Origin: Amphimedon queenslandica
Lineage: Eukaryota > Porifera > Demospongiae > Haplosclerida > Niphatidae
Direction of reading: 5' to 3'
NCBI RefSeq assembly: GCF_000090795.2
Contig: NW_003546344.1
Coordinates: 111,720-165,254, forward strand
DNA: 53,535 nt
How positions within the stretch are numbered: position 1 is the first letter of the stretch; every line of letters begins with the position of its first letter. The translations under genes and the position numbers were made by a program. Below the pieces are notes generated by a model that was given only the letters and a program-made list of their open reading frames with translations, was not told where the DNA came from and searched no databases. This document shows positions 1 to 10,170 of the stretch, piece by piece.

Positions 1-612
1 TCCAGCCACCTCTATTACTCATATCACAATAAACCTATAATGCAAATTATTTGTTGCTACAGTGTAGCTTCTTTATTAAGGACACCATTGGGCCCACACT
101 ACCTATCCTTAATACATGTACAGTGTAGCCTCTTTATTAAGGATACCATTGGGCCCACACTACCTATCCTTAATACATGTACAGTGTAGCCTCTTTATTA
201 AGGATACCATTGGGCCCACACTACCTGTCCTTAATACATGCACAGTGTTACCTGTCCATAATGCAGAGGTGTCCTCATTTTAGAGGTACTAATTTTGTAC
301 AGGTTTTTTTACCAATTGGGACATTGCAAAATATCTTTATTATAAATGGTTCTGTATACTGTTTATATTAATATATTTACGTCAAAGGCTGGTAGTTCAT
401 CAGGTTTCACAGTATATACTCCACTGCATACTTTACCATTTTCATATGCTTCCTTACAATTACGAGGAAGGCAACCTATTAGTAAAATAGATACAGTATG
501 TCTAATCATTATTATTACTGTATGACTTACATGCTTTTTGTGTTTCCTGTGCAGTAGCAATGCTAATAAGAATGACGCATCCTATCAGCTTAAAATAAGA
601 GCAGGAATCCAT
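1..612 (-). CDS. Secreted fibrinogen-related domain protein, 3' end beyond window
   Basis: Three exons join in frame on the minus strand: 612-531, 475-381 and 34-1 (cut by the window edge). Exon 1 starts at an ATG and encodes a hydrophobic leader ending in IATAQ, a likely signal peptide with cleavage after Ala-Gln. Exon 2 encodes PRNCKEAYENGK and SGVYTVKP, the opening strand of a fibrinogen C-terminal domain. Exon 3 gives VYCDMSNRGGW, the family's hallmark next segment. Phases agree (82 nt, then 95 nt, then phase 0). The family (ficolins, tenascins, angiopoietins, invertebrate FREPs) binds glycans or acetyl groups outside the cell. With so little sequence between leader and domain, this is probably a small lectin-like secreted protein. 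The 346-bp intron 2 contains the 61-bp tandem repeats. Family assignment is strong; specific function is not known. Confidence 0.8.
60..250. repeat. 61-bp tandem repeat, three copies
   Basis: Copies start at 60, 121 and 182 and each begins CAGTGTAG, followed by a CTTTATTAAGGA segment and TTGGGCCCACACTACCT. The units are nearly identical. They lie inside the second intron of the fibrinogen-domain gene. Confidence 0.9.
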
Positions 613-716
613 CTTGTCTTGACTTGCTGTATAGAACTAATGCTGAACAATCCTTTTACTGTAGGCTACCAGTGATGAGTTTTTGTGTACAGCTACTGCT
701 TTTATAACATGCTGCA

Positions 717-768
717 GCTTCATTTCCTATTACAAAAATTGCCAATTTTTGTAACAGGAAATGAAGCT
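717..768. repeat. Long near-perfect inverted repeat (hairpin)
   Basis: The segment GCTTCATTTCCTATTAC and its continuation to about 742 is followed at once by its reverse complement to 768. The arms are about 25 bp with one mismatch and essentially no loop. It lies between the fibrinogen-domain gene and unassigned sequence. It could be a foldback remnant of a transposable element or a cruciform-forming site. Confidence 0.8.
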
Positions 769-2345
769 TTACAGATCTAGAATTCAAGTTTTGGTGGCAA
801 TTATGAGATGGGTGGGGTAATTAGGAGGTGTGGTCAAGTAAGCTTGTGCAAAACCATAGATATTCATGCAGTATTTCTTGTCACACCAGTTTGCAAGTAC
901 CCTTTTGTTCTTTACTTTTTTCCAATTTAATCCTGCTACTTTTCCATTTTTATTTACTTTTAATATTATATAAATCAATTCATAAACATTCTATTTTGTA
1001 TCATGATCATAAATGAAGGTTAACTGTACTTACAATGTTGTATATCTTCTTGTGCATTGATTATAAAGTTTCAAGGCATAGCAAAAATTCCACAGACCAA
1101 GAAAAAGGAGAAGGAACAGATAGAGAAAGACCATAAGACAATAATAGAGACATTATAAACAGTATTTTAATTAAAGTAAGGTACATTTACATTGTCATTT
1201 AAGTAATGAGACGAATGTATAATAAAAAATAATGTAGCTACGTAGAATACTGCAATTTCATTAGTCGATTGCCATAGGCATAATAATAGAACAATACTTG
1301 ATGGACATCAGAATGTAATGTATATTACTATTATATCATAAAAAGGAAATGGAAGTCGGTCCAATGACTATTGGCATGAACTACAATTGAAAGTTGGTGA
1401 GTGTCTTGATTTACTATTCCATTTCATTGCCTTCTCTTGGCCTCTCAGTCAATCAGTAGGTTAATCTGGCTCACACTCACAGTAAAAATTACTATTGTGA
1501 GTATTGTACTACAGGGCATGTGTGTGTGGCCAAATCAAAAATGGTTAGGAGGTGATTTGCCATTTCAATTAATTTTTCTGATATGCGTATGAAGAATGAT
1601 CACCAGTAGAATGGGATGTGATAGACGCGTGACTTGTTATTCTCCATCTTTTAAAGGCCATTTCTGCAAAACATTCTAAGTTGTCAGCCTGTGCATTGGA
1701 TTTACCAGTGGGGACTGTAGTTGAAGGAAGTTCAAAACATTGCGCATGGGCAATTTCTTCAAATAGAAAAGTTTGAGCTTATTCTACTTAAAATTAGATT
1801 TTTACAAATTTTAAAGTTGATCAAATACTGAGGGAAAGTCCCTGTAATATAGTACAGATTTTGGTCAAATTTTACCAAAATTGAAAAGGAGAGAATTCCT
1901 CAATTTTATTACATTTTCTGATAGATATAGGTGTACTTATGTTGTGTAGAAAGTTTGAGCTGATTTCTATCAGAATTAGATTTTTTATGAATTTTAAAAG
2001 CTTGTCTAAAAATGGCTAGTACAATGACTACTGAAATTTCCTACCAGTCTAAGATAAGTTCCTTCACTAAGTATACCAAACTTAATTAAATGAGAATACA
2101 TTGTCTTAGTGTTGGCATAAACAACATAGTGAAAGTTCGTGACTCCAGTTACTATCATGTTCCATTGTCTTCTCTTGGCTTACCATTCCATTCAATCAGT
2201 GAATCTATTATTGAGTTTATTTGGCTAACAAAAACAAAAGAAGATTTTCCATTAAAATTTAATAACAATCAATACACATGTACATGTACATAATCACAGG
2301 TCACAGAAATGGTAATTAAATGAGTGGGTAGTGTTTGGTATTTGG
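769..2345. other. Intergenic region without a recognised gene
   Basis: No convincing gene was found. One short plus-strand open stretch at 1097-1156 (after a CCACAG acceptor-like site) encodes a lysine- and glutamate-rich end, KEKEQIEKDHKTIIETL, then stop. It might be a terminal exon, but no upstream exon was identified. A decayed copy of the palindrome-centred dispersed repeat lies at about 1720-2010. Confidence 0.5.
1720..2010. repeat. Copy of palindrome-centred dispersed repeat
   Basis: It carries the family landmarks seen elsewhere in the window: GAGAGAATTC, TTTTCTGATAGATATA, AGTTTGAGCTGATT and a decayed central CCCTGTAATATAGTACAG. The neighbouring copies are at 4330-5010, 8210-8640, 11150-11350, 21520-22150, 26335-26460, 38470-38890, 48690-48840 and 51920-52220. 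Confidence 0.7.
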
Positions 2346-2348
2346 GTG

Positions 2349-2750
2349 TAGCTCTACACTACCTTGTTAATGTGACTGAGGATCCGTTGTGTGCGATTGG
2401 GTGAAAGTTCTCTACTCTGCTCCTGTGATAGGCTAAGAAGGTACCATACTCTGAGGCTGTTCTCTGCCATTTCTCTTCTCTCTCTGAAGACAGAGGCGCT
2501 AAGAATCTATTGAAAAAAAATGTCTTTGGATTGAAGTATAATATATATAACAACACAATCACCCTCCCTCCTCCATCCTCCCTCTATCCTCTCTCCTCCA
2601 TTAGGTGCTCCTGGTGTTACTGTTAGAGGAGAATCTGTTGACAGTAAAGTTGTTCCACAGGCTCCTAATGCCAAGCAACCAGCAGCTCCTCCCACTTCAA
2701 TAAACAGTGAAATAAAATTGCCAGACACTAAAAGAAAGAAACTAAATTAA
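2349..2750 (+). CDS. Possible 3' exons of an unrecognised gene
   Basis: Three stretches can be joined in one frame. The first, near 2349-2390, encodes YLVNVTEDPLCAIG and ends at GG|GTGAAAG. The second, near 2505-2537, encodes GAKNLLKKNVFGLK after CAG. The third, near 2630-2750, encodes GESVDSKVVPQAPNAKQ, a Pro/Ala-rich part and KRKKLN before TAA. The last segment looks like an unstructured basic C-terminus. No upstream exons or ATG were found, no family was recognised, and the antisense frame is also open, so this may be a gene fragment or chance. If real, it ends about 100 bp upstream of MRPL58 on the same strand. Confidence 0.3.
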
Positions 2751-2853
2751 TAATAATAATTTTTGTCGATAAACCTCACTAATGATTACGAGTGAGAATG
2801 ACCACGTGGAAGCACGTTGGTCCTAATTTGGGGGAGTGGCCACTGGAAGAAAT

Positions 2854-4031
2854 ATGTCTGCTTATTTATTCAGAAGAATATCTCTAGATAAAGGCTTGTT
2901 GGTAAGCAATCATTAGTACTATAGCTCATAATCACTTTAATATAGTTTTGTAGGATTTTTGAGGGCCATTTAATGAGCTGCAGCGGGCTATCAAGAATTA
3001 GAGTAAGCAAGTAAACTAGATTTACTCACTAACCAAAAGTTATTTTACATATTAAACCATCAACTGATGTCAGTATGTATCACTTTAGCTTTACTGTGAC
3101 AAGAAAGGGAATGAAGACAAACCAAAAGTATTCAAAAAACCTGTCCCCAGAGGTATAGCATTTAAGCCAGGGTGGAATGCACTTACATGTAGCGTCTAAT
3201 TTTAGATAAACTTGATATTCGGTTCAGTCGTAGCAGTGGTCCAGGTGGCCAGAATGTAAATAAGTGTAAGTCTTTTTTAATATATGGGATAATAATAATA
3301 ATCATTACTGATCTAGTAAGCACTAAAGCAGAAGTAAGGTTTAATGTACAAGAGGCTGACTGGCTCCCTGATAGAGTGAAGGAACGTCTCAAAGAAATGG
3401 TTCGTTTGTAATTGCTTGCTTCTTATAAGCATTAGTTTATAATATAAGTATTAATATAAGTGTTACCGTATGGCACTTTATTTTGGCAATTTGCCACAAA
3501 ATTGTAATTGGTGGTTTTTTGTGTACATGTGCATTACTGAGCATGTGCATTAATGATTGGCGGTTTTAATATTGGGGATTCTGCTTGCAAACCGCCAATT
3601 GCCAAAATAAAACTCTGCCAAATTAAAGTGCTATACGGTATGTTGATAATTATTTCATCAATGATTTTATCTTGAGGAGATTTAGGGCTGGAAAAATAAA
3701 TTATATTATTATTGCTTATCATTATTATTTGCAGTTTGGGACTAAAATCAATAAACTTGGTGAGATAATAGTAACGTCGCAAGTTTACAGAACGCAGTAT
3801 CAAAATTTAGAGGACGCCATCAAAAAATTAACCAAAATATTGGAGGAAGCTTCAGAACTTCCCAACGAACCATCAGAAGCAAAGTTAGCAAGAATTAGAA
3901 AACTGTAAGTTAGTAAGTTGTCATGCCATGAAGAAATGACGATTTTTAACAGAAAAAGACAAGGTAATGCAAGGAGACTGAGTGAAAAGAAATATAACTC
4001 TTTCTTAAAAAATCAGAAGAAACTTTATTAA
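2854..4031 (+). CDS. MRPL58: Mitochondrial peptidyl-tRNA hydrolase / ribosome rescue factor ICT1
   Basis: Seven exons assemble in frame: 2854-2901, 2946-3002, 3089-3152, 3206-3265, 3317-3399, 3735-3904 and 3953-4031. The family motif is visible as [13 protein letters not shown], the GGQ loop that hydrolyses peptidyl-tRNA on stalled mitoribosomes. It is followed by [20 protein letters not shown] and [10 protein letters not shown], all close to the animal ICT1/MRPL58 protein. The first exon, [14 protein letters not shown], is basic and amphipathic, as expected of a mitochondrial targeting peptide. The C-terminus ([17 protein letters not shown]) is lysine/arginine-rich, matching the tail that enters the empty mRNA channel in rescue factors. 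Intron 5 carries a MITE (3464-3640). The exon 5 donor ATG|GTTCGT is weak but is the only one that keeps the frame. The gene converges with the prominin-like gene; the two stop codons are 118 bp apart. Confidence 0.9.
3464..3640. mobile_element. TA-flanked MITE, TACCGTAT family
   Basis: It starts TACCGTATGGCACTTTATTT and ends with the inverted match AAGTGCTATACGGTA. It sits in an intron of MRPL58. The interior (TTGGCGGTTTTAATATTGG) is shared with the element at 10622-10830. TA at both ends suits a Tc1/mariner-type target duplication. Confidence 0.8.
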
Positions 4032-4149
4032 CTTTCATTCCTTCAGTTTAACTTTATTTTAATAATTATAATATATATATATATACATGTATGCATAACA
4101 CAAAAAATAATATACAAGATTGGGAAAAATTTAGTGTTTTCATTACATA

Positions 4150-7100
4150 TCAAACGTCCTATGAAATAGAAAATAATACAATATAAGATAAGAATACAAT
4201 AATGATTGACATACCACACGAACACTGCCAAACTGAGGTATGTAGGGAGGAATATAGGGAGGATATGAGGGCTCACTGTCATAGGATTCATAACCATCCT
4301 GTGGGAAGGAAAGAAAGGGCGAGGGATTAATATGAATTTTAAAAGTTGCTCAAAAATTCTTTGGCCAAATTTCGTCAAAAATAGCAAGGAGAAAAAGTCT
4401 CCATTATTATAAATTTTTTTCCTAATATCCTTATGTTGTGTCTCAACTTTAAATTTTTATGAATTATATTAAAGTTGCTCAAAATTGGCCAAATTTTGTC
4501 AAAAATGACTAGGAAATAATACTCCATTTTTATTATTTTTTCTGATAAATATACATGTCCTTATGTTGTTTTAATTTTGAGCTGATTCTAATCAAATTTG
4601 GATTTTTTTATGAATTTTTAAAGCTGCTCAAAAATCAGGCTAATGACCAAAGGCTATAGCCTTGGGTCTTTGGCCAAATTTCGTCAAAAATGGCTAGGAG
4701 AGAATTCTCCATTTTATAATTTTTTTCTGATAGATATACATGTCCTTATGCTGTGTATCAACTTTGAGCTGATTCTAATCAAATTTGGATTTTTTATGAA
4801 TTTTTAAAGCTGCTAAAAAATCAGGCCAACGACCAAAGGCTATAGCCTTGGGTCTTTGGGCAAATTTCGTCAAAAATGGCTAGGAGAGAATTCTCCATTT
4901 TTATAATTTTTTCTGATAGATATACATGTCCTTATGCTGTGTATCAACTTTGAGCTGATTCCAATAAAATTTGGATTTTTTACGAATTTTTAAAGTTGCT
5001 CAAAATCGGGTCAACACTATATTTTAGTGTTTGTCAGCTCTTCAGCTAATAATATACATAATAGATATTAAAAATACCGTAATCATAAATAACTGAAACC
5101 ACTCTCTTTCTCTTCCTCACCTTATAAGAAGAGTCATCAGTGCTAGTGTAGCCTGGTATAGCACTAGAATGATAAGTGACACTCTCATGACTGGTGTATA
5201 TGCTGCTCCTTGGGGTTGATGCTGTGTCAGACTGCTGACACGAGGAAGGAGCCACTTCCACTCCAGTGTACATAGAGTGTGGATTAGGATCAGTCCTTAT
5301 GTACTGACCATCACGCTCTTCTGATCTCCTGTCAAGCCATAATGATGGCCTCTATGTATTAGTACATGAGGAGAGACACAATTTTACAGTAAATATATAT
5401 TCGATACTATAATAGTGTAAATGTACATTGTTCATGCATCAAGAATTCTTCTAAAGCCCAGCATACACTATGCAAAATTTGTCTTGTTGCATGCAACACA
5501 GTTTATACAGGAGTCAATGGAGTCAATTAAATTTACTTTAGCAATTTCTCTGTTGCTTTCCTCCTCCTCCTCCTCCTCCTCTTCCCTAGTGCCCTCCTCT
5601 GGTGGTGGTGGAGTCCCAGTAGGTAACTCAATGGGTTCCTCATTAACCCTCTCTGGTCCAAACTCAGTCTCCTCCTCCCTCTCTCCCTCCTCCTCCTCCT
5701 CCTCTTCGCTGAGGTGAGGCAGTACCGTTACAGGTCCCAGTCTTATCGGAGGTGATGGTGAATTGACCACACCCATCTCCGTCTCGTTAAACTCGTCCGT
5801 CGGCTGCGAAGTAATGACACCGTTTGGGACTCCGCCCACAGGCACATCAGGGGAGACTGGCGTTGGTATAAACTTGCCTCTGCTCCTGCAGCAGTACAAC
5901 TGGTCCTGCAATAGAGACATGTACCCCAGTAACTCCTTCCTCTCCAATATTAGGAGTAGCACCATCCACGCCATGCCAACGAGGGAGAGAGAGCAAGAGA
6001 GAAAAGAGATACCAGTCAGTATACCAGTAGAATTAATGTAAGCACCAGATATAGCTAGAAATGGAACATGCTTTAAGAGAAAAAGAGTCAATTTAATTTA
6101 ATGCTGGAACTCACGATAGTGAAGAACAGGACTAGTTGAGAGTAGAAGAGTGTAGCGTTGATCTTCTTCATCCAGTACCTCTGGACACTCTGAGCCTTCA
6201 CTCCTTCATAAACTGGAGCAAAGGGAGAGCACATACATGTACATGTAGATATACATGTAATAAGAGAGCATTTGTTACATAAAACAAGCGAGTGTAAAAT
6301 TTACTGTATACCATCAAATTTACGTGACAAAGATTTTTTTGCAAACTTTGCGATTTTTGCTCCCGTCACAAAAATTAAAATTGCAAACTTCTGCAGCTCC
6401 ACTGCCACGTGATGCAGTTTGCAATCTACATGTATTTGCAAAAATTTATTTCATAAAATCTTAAAACTGCAGGATTCACAAATTTTTTTTTGTCACATAA
6501 ATTTCATGGTATAAGGAAGTTACATACCTCTTAATCTGTGGAGCATGATCCATTGGTAGACTCTTAACGACACACAAAATGGAAACGATAATAACAGGAG
6601 TGCTACACCAGTACCCCTAAAATAAAAATTATTAATTAATAAAATTATTAAATGAAAATACTGTATAGCAGGAAATTTTGGAGGGAATTAAATTTGGCGA
6701 ATTTAACATTTTGATAGCCATTCTCCAAAATAAAATCCACCATTTTGAGCTATTATACGCATGCTCAATGGCACGTGGCAATTAATTCGCCAAATTAAAA
6801 TCCACCAATCACCAAAAAATTTGCCAAATTTAACTCCATCCAAATTTCCCGCTATATGGTAATAAATTAATAAAATAATTAAATTAAAAAAAATAATAAA
6901 ATAAAATAATTTATTGTCCGTTGCTCTCTCTTACCAACATCCTGGGCAGCAGGGGTCCCCACCCTCACACAGGTGATCATCGGTTGCTATGGCAACGACG
7001 AGCCAAATATTAATGCCATAGACAAGAGACAGCCACATAACACCAAGCTAAAACAATAAACAAACAAATAAACAAATAAATAAATAAATAAATAAGGAAT

Positions 7101-8920
7101 TGCATTCACTCACAAATTGAGACGTTGCTTCGTTAACAAAAGAAAAGATAAACATTACTGGAGTTTGCTGCGTCAGCAATTTCGGATCAAGAAGACGACT
7201 GAAAAGAAAAAAAGGAGAGAATTAAAAATGTAATTATAAAAAAAATAATAATTTATACTTATTACTTACGATGATAATAATAATAATAGAACTAGTGCAA
7301 ATAAGCTCAATATGAAAACACATGATACTGAGATCCAATACACATCAAGACCAGTCAGTAAATTTCCGCATACTAAGTCAGTAAATTGATGGAATAGTCT
7401 GTACAGAGGATAGCAACGACCGGCGGAACACGAAAGAAAATTTGCAGAGCTTAACGAGAAAGCATTCCAATTTCCAATAACATCAGTTGCTAATTTGCAA
7501 GATCCTGTGGAAAGAGAAAGGAAAGGAGAAATGCTTTAGTAATGATAACAAATATGATAACATTGTACCGTCTAGCCAACAAATAAGTATCATTAATCAT
7601 TTAATTACCAGAACAGTAAACACAGCTGCTCATGTACATGTATGTAAGTGCATGGATACGTATGTACATGAATACCGTATAGGGGTTTTATTTCGTTGGT
7701 ATAAAATTTCGCAAATTTGTTCAGATTTGCCATTTGTTGGTATAAATTTTTGCAAATCTTAGCCATTTTCCTAGCGTGCCACACCTCTTTTGTGGAATTT
7801 AATTCCGCGAGTTTAATACAAATGCTAAATTAGTGAAATTTATTTTCCAGTGAAAAATAACCCCTATACGGTATATTCAGTTCTTACTGTTATAAACAAA
7901 TCTATTAATCTTTCTATTAATATTCAGTTCCTCCGTTTCAACATGATCCAACAGACTATGTCCCTCCGTCCCACGACCCAGTGCCTCAGAAAGCAGTGAG
8001 CTGTTATCTTGAAGCTCCTCTCTTAGAGAATTGTAGGAAAGATCCAGTGAAACAAGAGAGGGGAGAGCGGAGTTGATGGCAGTGAGAGAATTATTAAAGA
8101 CAGTTATTAGTGTATCATTATCCAGTGCATAGCTCTGTAAAGAAATGAAATAAATAACTTAGAACATGTACAATGCAATGCATGCATCAAAAAAGTGAAA
8201 ATAGGGACTTCTTTATTCTGTACTATACACAGGCTTTGGCTCAATTTTTGAGTAACTTATAAAATTCATAAAAATCCAATTTTGATTGGAATCACCTCAA
8301 ACTTTCTACGCAACGTAAAAATATGGTTATGCATCAGAATAAAATTATAAAATTGGACAGTTCTCTCCTAGTCATTTTTGGAAAAATTTGGCCAAAGACA
8401 CTGTACTGTAGTACAGGGACTACACAACATAAGAATATGTATACATGTATGTATTAGAAAAAAAATACAAAAAATCAAGAATTCTTTCTTAGTCATTTTT
8501 GATGAAATTTTCCCAATGACCCTGTACTATAGTACAGGGAATTTGGCCCGATTTTGGGGCAACTTAAAAATTCATAAAAAATCCAATTTTGATGGGAATT
8601 AGCTCAAACTTGATACACATATCAGAAAAAATTACAAATTATAAATTGCTACTATTAATAATAAACATTTCAAAATTATAATGCCCCCAGACATACTATA
8701 TTGCTAATAATATCTTGGAGGTTGCTAATTTCTATGGAGAGAGGCTGGAAGAGGTTGATGGGAAGAGGAGAAGAGGAATTGGACCAATTGAGCGACAGAT
8801 AACGATGAAGAGAGGTCTGGAGGTTGGTACCAAGGAGTGAGTGAGGGTGGAATGAGTTGAAGGCAAAATTTGAAATATTCGAAACATACTGGTGAATGTA
8901 GTCCTAAGAAATCAAGGGAG

Positions 8921-8956
<36 letters not shown>

Positions 8957-10119
8957 AAGGAGAAATAGTAAGTACAGTAAGGAGAGAAAGAGGAGTAAGA
9001 GAGAGAGAGAGAGAGAGAGAGGAGCAAGAGAATTAAGACTAACATCATTGCTGATTTCTAGTTGATCAAGTTTCATGACACTCTTGAGCTGAAGTGCATC
9101 AACAGCTGAAGCGTTCATTGAACACTCAGTGAGTACAGAGTGAAGAGTGAGTGGGTATGAAGGCTGACTGTGGTAGACACTACCAAGAGGGTACACATCA
9201 CCCCAGGACTGGTTCTTATCAATCACTTCATCTAAAAAAAAGATAATAATATTTTATATGCACATACTTATCATAAAATAAAGGCACCAGTTACTCATGC
9301 ACGAGAAGTGTAAAATATTTAAATAATATCATTGAAATTGCAGGTAATATGCCTCATCCTTCCAACTCTATATAACATGCACATACATTTTTACTAATAA
9401 AATAATATCATTGATGTCATTTAGCTATAAAACCAAGTCAGCTCACCAATCAGCTCTGTGTAGTTACCATGGACACCACAGGACCTGCCAAGGAGACTAG
9501 CCAGACAAAGCGTAAAGATGAAAAAGATGGCGGAGACAATCCCTGACACTGACAACCAACAGGAAAGCCTAGGAGAGAGAGAGAGAGAGGAGAGGGACAG
9601 TGGCATGATTATCATACAATGGTCACATGATAGTCACATAATGGTCACATGATGATCACATGATAGTCATATTATGGTCACATGATGGTCACGTGACTCA
9701 CTTTTTCAGTACAAGACCTGCTTGATGGCTGGCTCTTATGTAGGCAGAGTCTTCTCCATAAAGATAAATGAATATAATGTTAATGAGACCATAGACCACA
9801 GTGAGGATGACACCAACAAGAAGGACAAAGAGAGAGAGGGAGAAAGAGACTGAAATGATGACTTGGAACTCATTAACATTTGACAAATAACTAAAAAAAT
9901 ATTAAAAATACACTTAAACTTAATAATGATTGAGGAATGCTATTGGTAATTGATAGTATCAGCATACATGTACATGTACATATACATGTACATGTACATG
10001 TATATGTACATGTATAGTACATCTATAGTATATGTATAGTACATGTATAGTACATGTATTTTTAACGACCTGGGGGCGAAGCCCCCAGGTCGTTCCTATA
10101 ATTGAATTCACCCTCGCGC

Positions 10120-10170
<51 letters not shown>

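Noticed and set aside
60-250. 61-bp repeats as a possible CRISPR array
   Set aside because: Units are directly adjacent without variable spacers, in a eukaryotic intron.
5421-5717. Ser-rich plus-strand frame
   Set aside because: It is the antisense of the Glu-rich tail exon of the prominin-like gene, whose phase is supported on both sides.
8912-9048. Leu/Ser-rich continuation of the exon ending at 9044
   Set aside because: It reads through a splice donor into GA/CT microsatellite; the frame is retained only by low complexity.
10064-10094. Rho-independent terminator
   Set aside because: Despite the GC stem there is no bacterial context or T tract; it lies in a eukaryotic intron.
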